This document shows, piece after piece, positions 24,301 through 39,000 of a stretch of DNA of 64,000 nucleotides. This DNA comes from Gymnogyps californianus (lineage: Eukaryota; Chordata; Aves; Accipitriformes; Cathartidae), in the NCBI RefSeq assembly GCF_018139145.2, contig NC_059475.1, forward strand, positions 20,712,937-20,776,936. The letters are read 5' to 3'. Below the pieces are notes generated by a model, which made no database searches, had not been told where the DNA came from, and worked only from the letters and a program-made list of their open reading frames with translations. The translations under genes and the position numbers were made by a program. Within the stretch, counting starts at the first letter, position 1. Each line of letters opens with the position of its first letter.

Positions 24301-27300
24301 ATGTTGACATCTAACATCTCAGCTGCTTACCCTCAGCCCCCCTATATAGGCAGCGGAGGAAACGAGCACTTTCATCTCATCCTAATGCAGATAGATATCT
24401 GAAACAGGTCAGACAGATTGTGCTTGTCTCTTCTCATTGATGATAGAGAGGCTCTGGATGATGGGCTCTCATGGAGATGTCTGTGTTGTAGGTGAGATGA
24501 ATCCCACCTTGACTAGCTACGTTGAGCAGACTGGGGTAGCACAAAAGAAGAGCAAGACAGTGTTGAATGTAGTCTGCCCTTGTCTTAGCTGCGTGCTGTC
24601 TCATTTGGTAAACCTATGCCTCTTCGTTTGCTCAAGACGCTACCCTTCATTTTGGTTCCTTGCTGGCCAAGAGCTGGAGGGATGTCATCCAGACAGCAAC
24701 TGGAAGACAGAGTTAAACACCTCTCAGAGGTGCTCATAGCAAAGGTGCTAGGACAGAGCTCCAAGCCTGTCCCAGCTCTGGACCAAGGGGCATTTTAACC
24801 AAGTGAAGGCAGAAAGTGTAGGTAGGAATAGGGCAGTTTTGTCCCCATTTCATCCTTTCATACTGAGGCCAAGCAGCTGCTAGCATAGGTCAGGAGTTAC
24901 TTGGGTACTTCTCAGGAGCTCCTGACCTCATGTGTGTGCTCGAACAGCAGTCCTGTTGTATTGCAGTGGGGAAAGACATGAGACCTCTAAATTTGGAGCT
25001 GAGACGAAGGCATGGGGACTTCAGATTGTGGATTAACAGATGATAGCAGGAGCCCTGTAGTGCCTCTACAAGGGCTGCACATCTGGGTGTTCCAGGCTTG
25101 GTGGGTAAACCCCTTTCTCTTAGGGGAAAAAGAGCTTTTTCTTAACACTATTAAATGCCATAATGGGGCTTTGGGGGTGACGGAGCCAGTTTCTGTAGTT
25201 TTGTATCCCACTTCATGGTTGCTCTGAAGACCCTGGCATGGTCTGCAGGGAGCAGGTTGGAGGAGACCCAGAGCTGTTCTTGAAAGAACTGGAAAAACAA
25301 AGCTGAGCTAACTGGAAGGAGTAAAGCCTAGTAGCCTGGGGAGTATTTTCTTGACTGGCTGACTTTCCCCTTTGATGGAAACACTTGTTCCATCATGCCT
25401 TTTGCTGGGGAAGAATTAGGCCGGTGGCAGAAATGTGATGCACCAGGCGTTTCGGGAGAGAAAACCTGTCTGCAGCAAGAGCATGCAGAGCTTGAACTCA
25501 GCCTTCGAGTCCCTGTGCTGGCAGCTGGTTGCAAGCCTTCTCCACAGGGGAGGATGCCGTGCCAGGCTCTTTGCCCTGTATCTCATGCCTGTGTAGTCAG
25601 CATTAAATCCTAGGACCTCGAAGAAAACCAGAGTCAGTTTTGTACTCCACTTTCTGTTTGTTTCTGAAACTCATGCTATAATTCCCATCAGTTCAGGCAC
25701 CCATAAAATGGTGGTTAGCTCTGGAGAGTCTCTGTGTGCACTACAGTCGCTTCAAACTTTGCAATAGCAGGGGATTTATTAGTGGAAGAATTTCTGTCTG
25801 ACCCTAGGTGGGAAGCACACATACCATGCTACAGAAAAAGGCAAAAAAATACCGTATATTCCATAATATAGTGTATTTTCCTCACTTCACAACGCATCTG
25901 ATCTGTGCCTGCTCTCTTTCCTGGCTACACACGTCCGCCACAAGCTTTTCTACTTTCCAACTTGTGCTTCTAGGGGACAGAGAGGGCCGGGGAGAGCATA
26001 TGAAAACCTTCAGGAGGCTTTTAATTCAGGAAGGAAGGTGTGTCAGGGCCTTGTAGTTAAGACCCAGAGCATACGTTTTGCTGTGATACTTTCCTTGTTG
26101 TCCTTCCCCTCTGATCTTTGGTACAATAAATAGCGTTTGTGTTTGAACAGCCCAGCAGAGAGGCATCTGGCACAGCATCAGGTTCTTGCATCTTCTCAGC
26201 ATTTCTGCTGCACGTAGCCTCTTGCCTGGTCAACAAGTGCATCGTCAGTAGCACCAAACAGCAAGCGTTCACCCGCCCCTTTTGCCTGCTCACCCAGCGT
26301 AATTCCTTCTGTTACTCCTTCCACGTGGCAAAAAGAAGTCAGAAAGGGAGAGATGTTAACGCAGGGTTTTGGTTTGCAAAATGATACCTGCAGTGCCTTG
26401 CCATGCTCTGTTATTCACGTACAAAACCCTGAGCCTCATCTGCAGGGGTGGTATTGTGCTAGTACCGGCTTTTTGCTGCAATCAACCTGCTGCTGGTTGG
26501 ATGCGCTCCGGAAAAACAGTGCTTTTTACTTATTAATTTTTGCCACTGACTGTACACTTGCTGCCTTGTCAACAGCAGATGGTTCATAGGTCTCTGGGAG
26601 ATGTGCAGTGGCATCACTCGGCTGTTTGCTCTCCTGGTTGAACAAGCATGTGTATGGGTTTTTGAAAGCTGGTGGGAGAAACCAGGATCCATCAGTCTCT
26701 TTCACGCAGGTTTTGTAACTATATGACCTTCCTAACTAATTTCCCTAATTCCCTAGTAACATATGTGTAACTAAATCTAGGCAGACAAGGCTTTATCAAG
26801 CCTTAGGCATGGGAAATTGTGTAATAATATAAAGTTGCATATTGTGTCCAGGGCAGAGCTGACCTTGTTGCATCAAGAACTTCCTTAAGATTTTACCTTT
26901 AGGGTGGGAAGACGACTCCCATCGCAGGGAACCCCAGTTCCCTCCCGTACCCCACCAAAGGCTGCTTTGGTTTCTGATTCAGCTCTGCAAATACCATCTA
27001 GTGGCTTCAAACTGGATATGAAGTTGGCTGGTATTATTTCCCCTGTGAAGGCTAGAGCGAGGAAGAGAAAATTAAAGCAACTTGTCTTAGCCTGAGTCGG
27101 CATCGTGGAGTTGCGAGTGTGTCTCTGTAGAGCCTAGTGAAAGGTCCCTGCCGTATCTGGCTTGATATTTTGCTGGTTGCACAACTCGCGCATCCCATAG
27201 ATGCAAATATTTTCCTGGGGTTGGCCCTGGTTGCCCAAGGAGGGTGTTTGTTCAGATTCTCATGCTTTGCAATTAATATAAGCTTCTCGATTCTGCGTGA

Positions 27301-30300
27301 GAGAAAGAAGGGGAAGTGGTGCTAGGTGGTTTTTTTCCCTCTCCCTGTTGTTGTTCCTCACCAGCTGGCTACTTTGAAACGAGCATGTTGTGGTTTCTTC
27401 CTTAAGAAGCAACGTGTCGCTGCAAATTCAGCTTCGGAGAGGTTGTGGGAGCTTTTGTCTGCTGGCGTTGTGGCTGCTGTGGGCAAGGCACAGACAATAT
27501 GTAGCGCTGCGGGTACCCAGCCTGTGAGCTGGGTCTGGTTGAAGTGGATGCCAGCCCAGCCAAGCGGCATGGTGGTTCTTCCCTGGTGCATTCCCACGCT
27601 TGCTTGATGGCGGCTGGGAGATGCTAGACCTGCCTCACTCCTTTGTATCGTCGCCCAGATCGTGCAAGAGCAGCAAAGTTCACACCACGGGATGTTGTCA
27701 AAGGAATCTGAACCTGGTGCATTGCAAATAAGTATCTTTTCTCCACCTCGTGCAGCTAAGGCAGTGTTATCTCTAGAGCGCTGTATGAAGTGTGCTTGTC
27801 ACAGCTGTGCCAGGCACTGACACAGCTCATGGAGATACTCATGCACGTTCTCTCCTGAGGTACTGGATGAAAATTGGCTCCTTTAGAGGGTAAATTCCCT
27901 CCATTTTAGTACAGGTTCAAAAAAAGGTATCTAGTTTAGACCTGGAGAGCACACTTCATCTTCAGGTACAGCGGCAAAACTTTGAGTAAACCTTATGAAG
28001 TCTGTGGTTCATCGTGTTTTCCAGAGTACTCTCTGAACTTGCTTTTTTTTTTTTGTGCTCTTCAAGAGCCGCGATTCCTTTGGTGATGTAGAATAACAGA
28101 AGCATTTGCTTAAAGTGGCATGGAGGAGTTGTCACCCTGTGAAACTCAACCTGGCCCACTGGCTGTGTGTTTCACAGTGATCTTGGCCAATCACATCGGT
28201 GTCTTCTTCAGACCTTGCAGCCATGTGGAAGTCTCTTGGGGGGGAAAAAAGGCTAAGTACATGAATTTTTGTATCTGATCGGGGTTTTGACTGTTAGTTT
28301 AAGTCAGATTTCCTGTTTGAATTGACATAGTATGTCCTGAGTTTGATCAAAAATATGTGGAAGGGCAAATGAAGCCTGTGGAATGGCAGCCACCACTTGG
28401 AACAGCTTCTTTATGGTAGATCTCCATTTGGGTAAGAAATACTAACTTCAAATACACTTTTCTTCAATGCAGGTCTTACACCCTTTCTGTCCTATCTTAA
28501 GTGTGCAGGTGAAAGGCAAAAATCGTTAATGAGGTGATAAAATATTTGTGATTAGTAGGGGTTTGGGTCCAGATCCTAGACCCTAATCAGCCTCTGATGG
28601 AGGGAATTAATTTAGAACGAGACAGCCTTTACCCCAAGTTTTTAAGGATGGATTGTGAGGGTAAGTTGACAAATTCCAGCTTTCAGAGTTCAATGCTTTC
28701 CTTGCTGTTCAAGTATGAATTTTCCTCTTGTATACTCACTCTCTACAAAACACTGCAGCATCTCTTTTTGCTTAAGTAGTGTTTCAGGTTGAAGTTGGCT
28801 GGTTTGACATGCAAGCTGGTGGTTTTCCATGGGCTTTTTCTGTTTTTAAAAAAAACTTTTTGCAAACATTTGATTCATTTTTTTTAAATTCCATTTTATT
28901 TTTTCAGTTGAAGTTCCTGTGTGGGAACAATGAGAGCTATGTAGGAACCATACCCACTACACCATGCCGTGCCCTTGAAGGTTCATTGTAGGGACACACA
29001 CGGTCTTCAGGGAGTTGCTTTCTGAAAACAAGAGGATTTTAAGGGGGAAATCAAGCAGCAGTTTATTTCCACTTAGGTATGAATGACATCCAAGAGTGAG
29101 AAACTGCTGTGCGTGCCTTGGGAGCCCTGAGAAACAGCACTGGTGAGCTCTGCTGTCAGATGAAGCAGGGAGGCTTTATCAGCACATCACCCCTTTCCAA
29201 AAATCTCACTGGTGGCTTGTTGCTGCACCAGGCTCCTGTGAAAGCACACGATCATGTTTGAGATCTCAATACTGGCAAGACTGTAAAAATTCAGAGTTAA
29301 AGTTTAATCTCTGAATTTATTCTTCCAAGAAAGGAGAATTTTGTCCTACCAAGCATTTGAGGAGAAATGGACCCATAAAGTAGAGCCCCTGACTGCAGAT
29401 ACTTCGGTGGTTCTCTGCTCCCTTTAAGAAAAAAAAAAAAACAACCCACCAAAACTCTGAAAGAGCTGCTTATTCAGAAGTGAAGACTTTCTGTGGTTGT
29501 TCCTAGTGACTGTTTCCTCAGGGGGATCATTTCCATATCTTATGAGTAATTTCTGAGTCCAACTCAAAGCTTACAAGACAGATCGTGTCGTGACAAGAGC
29601 TAGGAAGTTTGCATCATCTGATTAGGCTGGATCATCTTTAACAGTGCCGGTTCATGTCACCTGTCTGTTTTCTTGCTTTTTCCTAACCACTGGGGGGAAC
29701 TAAAAAAACCCCACAGCCTTGTGACATTTAGCATTACTCAAACACTCTTGCAGTCCTGAATGGTCAGCAAAGGCACCATGGACAAATTTTGTGGGTGTGG
29801 GTGAGCAGAATTGGAGAGGAACCCCAGACCACGCATAGGACCAGGCTCCTACCATTTGAACAGCAACTTTATAGCTGTTACATTTCATATTTATAGTAGC
29901 TGACCAAAAAAAGCCTGAATGTGTGAAAAGGGATGCAGCCACTAGTCTGAGCAAGCATGCAGACTGTTATCTTTTGGTGCACATCCCATCTCTGTCCCAC
30001 CAGCCCTGCCTGGAGCCCCTTTAGTGGTATTTGCCATAGCCCGAGAGATAGTTGTATGAAGTTTTTGGTGCCTTGAGGTCCAGTTTTCAACCTCCTTTCC
30101 AGAAAGCATGGATTACGTATCAGAGCGTCAGTTCTTGTGTCTTTGCTGGTGTCTGCAAGGGCAGATGCTGAACACAGTGGTAACCAATAGAATAAAAGGT
30201 CAGGACTGGTTTGCTGGGGGCTGATGGCAAAGGGTGATAGCATGAAATGCTCCCAGCAATTGGTGATTTGCAGAGTGATGTAGGTCATGGAACAGACCTA

Positions 30301-33059
30301 CCCCCCAATCTAATAGCATATAGAAAATATAATAAATTTTACTTACAATAATAAAATTTTATATTTTAAACCAAAGCCAAAGAACCATGAGTCAGCTTGA
30401 TCTTTGCTGCAGCAGTTCCTCCACTGTGGTCCCCAGGCATCGTCTAACAGATGCCTGCACCTCCACTAGGATGGATGAACCCAGAGACTGCTATATAACA
30501 TGTGCAGGCTTATTTTTGTCACCCCACTTGCAGAAACTCCTTAGGGAGGCTCTGCGTGTCCTTAGGAGCCTGTGGTGGGGGAAAGGAGGGGATGCTTTGT
30601 GGCTCTTAGCAGAGGGTCCTGGGAAGACACTCAGCTGCTGATCCCAGGAGCAAGGTCTCTGTGCCAGCACCCACCAGCACCATGTGCAATTCCTCATGGC
30701 AGCCAGATCTCCACGGAGGAGGAGACAACTCAGTCACCTCCTTCCTTCTGCTTTATCATTGCTGACTTTTATAGCTGCTCTGTAGGCACTCTCTGTGCCT
30801 CCCTGGCTGAATGAAGGTGTATTTTTAACCCTTCCTTTCCCAGAAAATGTCAGTCTACCTTGCTACTGTCTCAAGATGCTGAGAGGGATAAGTGCTCCAA
30901 GTGGGCTAAGGTTGAAAATTAAAATAGACCAAGTGAAGTCCTCAACCAGTGTTGACTGTCTTGGCTTTAGTGGCTTCACTGCAGGGACACTACTTTTTAC
31001 CCTTTCCTTAAGGTGATCCTTTGAGGTCAGATCTCAGTTTTGGGATTCATGCATTTGGTTCTGACTCCTCAGCTTGGGCTGTCCTCTCCCTTCCTTTCGG
31101 AAACTAAAAAATCTTACACCTTGTCCATACTATACATGTGCAGTGACTTAGGGCTGTCAGGAGAAGTCAGCTTTGAAGTTCTAAGTTTGCCTTTTGTGGT
31201 TATGTTTTTTTCAGGCCAAATACAGAACTGTTTGCACGAGTGTTATAAAGTCCAAGAATAAATCCAATGAATGCTGCTGTGTTTCTTTTTTAAATGTCTC
31301 TGCAATGTGTGCTTCCCCAGCATTGCAGAGTTGTGCTTGGGCAGCAGGATCAGAAAGTCTGAGAGGCTAGTGGAAGATGGTTGGACACCAGGAAAGAAAA
31401 TGGGAAGCGGTATATACAAGCCTGGTAAAAAGAAGTGATGTTTATAGCTTGGGGACCTCATTGCTGCAAGGTGTTAGGGAAGTCAGTGGCTTCAGAAGAT
31501 AAAAATTTGAGTGTTGTATGGCAGCAGGGACAACCAGAGTTAAAAAGAAAGAAATTCTACGAAGTGGAAACTTTGGTGTAGGAGCCCCCTTTTCTGTTTG
31601 CAGATCATCTGGCAGGATGAGACCCTGCTCTGGGACCAAAGATGGTTTCCACTGGAAAGAGTAAAAGAAGGTTTTGGGCTATGTGAGAATCCCCTACAAC
31701 ATCTTTCATGCCCGGCCGTCACTTACACTGCCCTAATGAAGTTACATTACAGTAATTACAGTGCATTACAGTTCAAAGTTCAAAAGTCTCTTTTTTTCTC
31801 CCCCCCCAAATGTGCCTGACCTTTTCTTGCTGCTGCATGGGGTTTGCCTGGGGAGTTTGCTGTGCAGGGATTGACCTGTGATGGAGGTGCATTGCCATGC
31901 CTGACAAAAGGATGCTTCATCTAGAAGGGCACCTGCAGGCTCATGTTGCCGTGTTTTACTTTCCCCAAGCTGTGACTCTTCCAGCTCATGCTGCAGATGT
32001 TTTGGGCTGTACTTTGCATGGTTTCTTTCTTTGTGTACTCTCAGGAGAAACCAGGTGCTGAAGAACAGGGTGAAATCCTGTCTGTGGGTGTTGTAAGCAC
32101 CAGCTGTGTCTGATCGCCAGGTACCTGCTAGAGTGGTACCAACTGTGGGCAGGTGCTGGTCTCTGGTTGACTTCTCCTAAAGACATTCTTTCTCTAAAGA
32201 CTTTAAGGTTTTATTCTTTCTGTTTGCAGTTGGGAGCTCGTGTCCAAGCTCCCTTGCATCTTTTTGTCCATTCACTTCATGAACACTCTGACTCTCTTTT
32301 CCTCAGTGAGTTATCATCCCTCAAGCTTAGGGCATGGCGTGCTTCCTAGCCGTACCTCTTTCAAACAAGCAAGTCTGGTTAACATGACCGGAGGGAGCAC
32401 TTGCCAGTGCTGTCATGATGGTCCAAGTGAGGATCAGAGCCCTGTGTTGCCCTTTTCTCCCATCAATTGTTGATCTGTGTAGAGGAACACCTAAGTTGAG
32501 TCAAAGAGGTAAGGGCAGGGTCTCCAGAGCTTGATGGCAACATCAAGTGCAGTGCCAAGGCCAGGTCTGGATCTACTCATTGCCTCTACCAGGGACGTCC
32601 TGAGGGACTGGGGATCAGTTGACGGATTTCAAGAAGATGTAGGTACACCTAACCTTTAGGCATTATCAGAGGGACCTCAACTGCTCTGCTGCTCTCAGAG
32701 GCTTTGCTTATTTGTTAATCAGCTTGTCAGGCTTCAGTGCTGAGGTGGAGCCACATCTCACACAGGCTTGGTGTCTCACTTTTCGGTGGTTTCTTTTCAA
32801 CCCTAGTGTGCCTGTGGATGCTGGCTGCGAGCCCACCCAAATCCTGCATGTTGTTGTTGGTGTGGGCTCCCAAGGAAGCTCTGGAAGGAAACCCCCCTGC
32901 TTCTGCTGATTGTGCAGGTCTGCCAGCAGATGCTGGAGGCTGCAACAGAGGTGATGGAGTAGGCATTGTGCTCCTGAACCCTGCATAACCAACTGCAGCC
33001 ATTGATGAGAAGCACAGTCTTGTGGCAAAAGCTCGAATGTGGGGGAGCAGAAATCCCCA

Positions 33060-33150
33060 GCTTTACCGTAAGTTTCCTGTGTGACTGTCAGCAAGTCACT
33101 TAATTGCTGTGGGTTCCTTGTTGCAGGGTGGAGTTACTATTTCCTTGATC
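33060..33150 (+). repeat. Ancient MIR-like SINE fragment
   Basis: 'TGTGTGACTGTCAGCAAGTCACTTAATTGCTGTGGGTTCC' corresponds to the MIR core 'tgtgaccttgggcaagtcacttaatctctgtgcctcagtttcc'. It is short and diverged. Confidence 0.5.
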
Positions 33151-33861
33151 TGCTATGCTGTGTGTTCCCAGGGGGTGGGATATATGAACCCACGTGGAGG
33201 CTACTTGGAGTTGAAGGAGCATGTCCTCTGCATCCATGCTGTGACGCTTGCAAGACAGGCAGGATGAGTCCCTGTGCAGTGTCCCTTTGTTGCTCCAGAG
33301 CCAAAAGAGGGAGATTCCTCCCTTTTCAGTATGGAGACCTGTAATCTGTACATGTTCAGTCTTATTTGCAGCAGGTCTGTGCTGTGACAGTGATGCATCC
33401 AAATAACCCACGCACAGCAACATTGCTTGGATTTTTTTTAAAATCCAGACTGCTGCAGAGGGAGGGGGCATGAGCATCACATTAACAAGTCTATTTGTGG
33501 CTGAGATTTACCATGAGCAGCAAAGTGAGGTCTGGGTAATCCAGGACCCAAACTTAACAAAGTCTACTGATCCAGACTTAAATCTTGTGCCTTAACCTTT
33601 GGACCTCTCTGTTTCTGTCCGTGTTCTGTGATGCTTGCTCAGCATTGCACACATAATGCATTGCTTGGCTCTGCCTGGCTTCAGACCTGGTCATGACAAG
33701 TTCGTTTGCCTTGGCTGTTCAAGGGCTGGATTTGAAGGTCTTCTCCAGACGTATCTGCCAGCCATGCTCAGTGTCCCCATCCCTCTAGGTTGCAGCTGGC
33801 TGGTGCTGCAGCTGCCGGGTCCATAAATCAGCAGCGTGCCCCTGAATATCTGCTGCATAAT

Positions 33862-33880
33862 GCTTGATGCATATTCATGC
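33862..33880 (+). promoter_or_regulatory. Near-palindromic POU/octamer site
   Basis: ATGCATATTCAT at 33867-33878 differs by one base from the palindromic POU-dimer element ATGCATATGCAT. It lies in a short AT-rich stretch with another TGCATAATGC word just before it. It is a candidate POU-factor site in HRAS intron 1; function is unknown. Confidence 0.35.
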
Positions 33881-35879
33881 TTGCGACAGCATTGCGTCAC
33901 CCTGCTAATAACATGTCCCAGTGGGAAGGAGAGCAGGGACGGGATCCCAGCAGCAGGTGCCTGCTCGCTTCCTTTTATCTCCTCTCCCTGCTGCCCCCTT
34001 GTCACTGGCTCCCTAAGATGCCCCATCAGTTGCTTTTCTAATGCATTTTCCCCAGCTCCTTCTCCCGGATTTGCTAAAGCAAGCCCTGCAGATTTGCTTT
34101 TTGCTGTGGTGCCTTTTTTCCCTTTGTCCCTGGGTGTGTGCCTGCAAAGGCGCTGCAAGGGCTAAATGAATGCAGAAGGATGATCGTTATATTTGATCAC
34201 GTAAATTAAATGGCTTACTAGTAAAAGAGACACTCTGGAAGTATCTGATTTTGGCTGTTTGGGGTCACTCAAGCTGTTCCTTTGAGCTCTGTCTTTGAAT
34301 GAACTGTATGAGCAGCTTTTTATTGGTGTCCCATTGGGAATGGAAACACAAGAAGGAAACTCAGTCTTCTTCCCTCATCCCAAGATGGACTGTACCTCAC
34401 CCACAACTAGCCTGTGGAGATGACACTGTTGCGCCTGTGCTGCTCTACCCTCTGTCTTGAAAAATGAGCAGAAAAAAAGATGCTGTACCACTCTTCCCTG
34501 GAAAAGATAAAACTTTGGAGGATATGATTAGCGGCCTGTGATATACCACATGTGAGAGAGGATGGATAGGGGTTGACTCTGCTTTTCCCCTTTCAGTACA
34601 AGATCCTAGGTGCTGTCCAGGGAAGCTGGGAGAGACAAGTTGGGTACTAACCAAAGTGTACCCCAATATATGCCTGTCTGAGTCCAACCAGCCGGAGCTG
34701 GCTGTTCGTGCAGAGAGGGATTCCTCTCACTCCTCTGTTTCTTCTCCTTCTAGGGGGACTTGAGCCATCCCCAGACAAGAGGACCTTATTTCTCTGCGGG
34801 GGTGGTTAGCCATCCAGAGGGTGAGTGCCGCATGGGCAGGAGCAGACGGGGCTCCTGCTGTCCCAAGATACTAATTTGTCTGCTTTTCTGCTGCTGGCCA
34901 ACAGCTTCCACCTCTTTCCACCCGATCTCAATGCCGCTGGCTCGCTGTCTGGACCTTTCTGCTGCAGGAGCTGTAGTGTGATAGGACATGTGCTGCGTGC
35001 ACTCTTTCATACCTGGAGACCGGAGCTCACCAATACTCTTGTAATATTATTTTGCTCCAAAACCTGGCCTTTTAAAAAGTCTCTTATCCATTAAATGTTA
35101 AAAGAAAAATTTTAAAAAACTAAAAGCATTATCAAAACAATTCTTGAAACTTCTCAGCTGCAAATACCCTGTTTCCTTATCCATTTATTTGCTGTAAAAA
35201 TACATATGTGTTAGGATTTAAAGTAAGCAGGAAGTGGAACAGCCAGACCTATTTCCATTGCAAATTCTTCTCAGTGAAAATGGCTTGGATGCAATTCCTG
35301 AAACCAGCTTCCTAATTTTTCCCTGTCAGCGGTTGCTTGGGAGGAACAGGGAAGGATGGGGAGGGAGAGGAGAACGGAAATCTCATAGGGGGAATGCATT
35401 TCTTGACTATGGGGTACCTTTTTTTTGGCCTGATACGCATTGGTGGTGCTCACGTTAGGACTGGCCCTTTTCTTAAGTGATGTACAAGGCCACCTTATAC
35501 CAGTGGCTTCCCCCTTTCTTGTAGCCAGGCGTCAAGTGGGGAAAACAGCAGTGGTGCTCAGCCTGCCCCTCTGCTCCCAGCCCTACCTGCATCTCCCGTT
35601 GCTTATTTGTGCATCAGAGCATCCGTGCCTCTGCTGGCCGCCTGCGCCCTTGACCCAGTTGTGATTTCATTAGGATAATTGGAGAGCAGGGTGCCTCTTA
35701 CAGCACTCCGGGCTTTCCTGCTTGAGGTACCCTGCCTCCCCAACCATCTCTGCCAAGGGAATCTGGGCTCGGGGGCTGCTGCCAGCTCTGACAGCCCAAC
35801 ACAAAGACCCATCAGGAGACCAGCGGCTTTGCCATCCAGAACCTCTACTGGGGGCTTTTTGTCTCACATGAAGACCCCA

Positions 35880-36000
35880 GATGGGAAGTCACGTTGCCTG
35901 AATTTAGTTCTCAGCTTTACCACCCATTGATGACTTTGGGCCAGTCCCTTGGCTTGTCTGCATCCCCTTGCCTGTCCGTACAATGAGGAGGGTGGTGTTT
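35880..36000 (+). repeat. Ancient MIR-like SINE fragment
   Basis: The sequence runs 'TTTAGTTCTCAGCTTTACCACCCATTGATGACTTTGGGCCAGTCCCTTGG', then 'CTGTCCGTACAATGAGGAGG'. This follows the MIR core order 'ggttctgctctgccacttactagctgtgaccttgggcaagtcacttcacctct...ctgtaaaatggggatg' closely. It is one of the clearest copies in the window. Confidence 0.6.
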
Positions 36001-39000
36001 CTGTTTGTGCATGGCCACCACCCCCAGCTCTAGCACTGGGTGCTCCATCTCTTGCAGCTCGGTGGTGAGATCTGAATTTGTCCCTCCTTATGCTGTTGCA
36101 GCAGAGAGCCAGGTGGCTGTGACCTGCCGTAGTGTGATGGCAGGACCAGTGAGTCCTGGGAGAGGCTGTACCTTTCCCCAGCAGCTTGCCTGCGGCTGCC
36201 CCTTTCATCACCAAGAGGACCAGGCAGAAAACATCAGGTACCTTGGGAAACCAGCCTGGAGAGAGCACCTCTTGTAATCCCACGCCATTACTGGGCAGCA
36301 TTTGCCCCAAAGCCTGATGTTCTCTGTCCCTGTTAATAGCTGGAATTACAGAGATCCACTTACACAGGTGCTACGTGCTCATCTCGTCCAAGTTTCTACT
36401 TCATTGCGCATTATATCTTGTGGGAAAATGAATACAATTTGGTACCGAGTCTAGCAGGTCAAGAGATTGCTCAGAGCCTGGGTTTGTGGTTGCCTACCAC
36501 ACATTTTAGCAGTTACAGTTATTATCATCTATAACGTGGGTCGTCTTTTCAACTTTCCTGGGTACCTGTCCATCTCTTCATATGCTCAAGGTACATCACG
36601 CTGCCTTTCACCCATCCCATTTATGTTTATAGATGGGATTTTAATGCAAAGGAAGGTTAAAAGGTACCTCTTCTCTTAAGTGCCGCCTTGGCCTCTCCAT
36701 TGCACAGAGTATGTTCCTCATTTGTTTTTCTGAAAAAGGCTGGGAGGCCTGGGAGAAGTCTCTTTTCCAGGGTGAGGTGGAGAGCTGCCAGCCCAGGCGG
36801 GGAAGCGTCTGCCTCTGAACCACCTGCTCGGCCCTGGGAGGCTGGAGGGGAGATGAAAGCGGAGGAGCCCTGGCAGTTTGCAGTCTTCTGCTTCTCGGCA
36901 GTGAGAGCTTTTCCTCCCCCACACCACTTTCCCACATGCGTTGGCAGAGTCAACACTAGGTCCTAAGTCCTGACTGCAAGATAAGAGCTCAGTTTTTATT
37001 TAATTGTCCCCTGTTGTCCCAGCCTGCTTTGCGGTGTGTTCATGCTTTTATGCATCCACCTTTACCAGGCTTTCAGACAAAACTCCAGTCTCCTCTTCCT
37101 TACGCAGGCTACTCTTGCTCATCTAGAGTCTCAAACAGCACTTAAGTGTTAGATCATAAATCACGGGCATAATTTAAAAACTGTCTTTGATTTCTTCAAA
37201 TTGCTGGCCCTGCCAGATGCAGACAACTGGTGTTTTCAGCTAGTGACTTGAGTGCTAGCCCAGGTGGTCTCTCCCATCTGCTTGTGATTTTTTTTTTTTA
37301 AGGGTCTGTGTTCAGCAGTGGGGTGGGACATATCATTTGTTTGCCTGTTTCCTTCAGACCTTTCCATGGACTTGCAGCAAGTAACCTGCAGAGCAGCACG
37401 CTTTCTCTTTGTGGAAGTTAGCTTGGAAGATTGGTTCTTCTGCAGAGACAATGCTGGGACGGGTTCCTTGCTTTCAGGGAGAAGGGTAGAGTGGTGATGG
37501 TGGGAGGTGAAGATCCCACCATGATTCGCAAGTATGTCCCAGCACCTGCCAGAGTTTCCTGATGGCATGCTGCTCCCCATGCCATGTTCATGATGCTGGA
37601 GACACGGGCATGAGCAGTCCTGGTTTATAAGCTCCTGAGATAAGGGGCCTGCTAATCTTTCTTTGGAGTATAGTAATTTTGATGGCCTGTATTGGCTGGG
37701 GGGCAATTCCTTCATCCAGAGGGAAAGCTCTTGGGTAGCTCGTTTGTTCTTTGGGTTTATTGTGTTACTGACTTGTGTAGGTTGTTTGCTGTTTTGGGTG
37801 GTTTAGGCATAGCTGCCTACCAGTTGTTTTTCTTAGAGTAAGCTGGCAACAAAGAACTTTCTTAAGAATTTGTTATTTGAGAGGGAAAGCAAGAACAGCG
37901 TAGCCGGACCCGCTTACTGCTAACAGCCGGTGATTGCACAGCTTTGTCTTTTACTCAATTATCAGACAGCTGAAGCAGGAACCAGGAAACAGAAAACAGG
38001 CAGCAGCTTTGGTGAGGATGGTACTATCTTGTTTTCCTTTGTCCTTCCATCTCTCCTGGAGAGGGAAGATGAGCAGGGACTTCCCAAGCCCCTTGTGCTT
38101 GGGTAGTCTCTGGCAGAGGGGTTGTGTTGCCAGAGGTGCTTCAACTGGAAACTGTGCAAGGGCTGGGCCCGGTGCAAGGACCTGTCCATGCCTGTTCAAG
38201 ACCTTGTGCAAAGCTATGGCTTGCACCTTGCTGCAGGGGCATGTTTATGGCTGCTGTGGAGAGGCGATCTCTCTCTTCCAGACCTGCCTGTGCCTCAAAC
38301 CTGCCCGCAGCTTTCTGCTATTCTTCCTCACAGGTTTCTCCTTGAACGTGTGCCTGTGTTTTGAGCCTCCTACATGATGTCATTCCTTACCCCTTTTCAT
38401 TTTTCTTCTGGAGCAATATTTTTGTGCTCAGTCTCTTGGGACAGGCTGCCTCTTCCTTCAGATCTTGAAGAGCTTGCAGAGGATAGAAGAAGCCATTCTG
38501 TTCCTCTTAGGCTTTTTTCTTTTTTTCTCTAATAGAAGACATTTATTATCTCCAAGTCGTTTCTCCAAAGCAGGGCCACTATTTGCAACTTTTATTCCAT
38601 CTTTGGCATCTCTCTTTTTTCATCTGTGGGCTGCATTGTCTGAGTTTGCGGGTAAGCAGCCAGCAAGCCAACAACAAGCACATTGGGTTAGATTTGCAGC
38701 CCACTTGTTAATTTAAAAAGCAACAAGTAAATTAAAATGAAGCATTGGATAGGCTGTGCTTCGTAACAGAGCATGAGCTTGCCAGCCGTGTTTCCCTAAT
38801 CTTTTTCAGGCTGGGCAGGCCACAGAGAACATCAGCATTTTGACCCGTGAGTGAAAACGAAAGGTGGCATTTCATGCTGCTGGAGAGGTTCCTTCAGTCC
38901 TTCAAGAGGCTGTATTTTGGCGGAGCCTGGACAGTGAGGCAGCAAGGTTTGCCTTGTCAATGTTCTAAAATCACCGAGTAGGATTCCTGACTTGTGGGTG

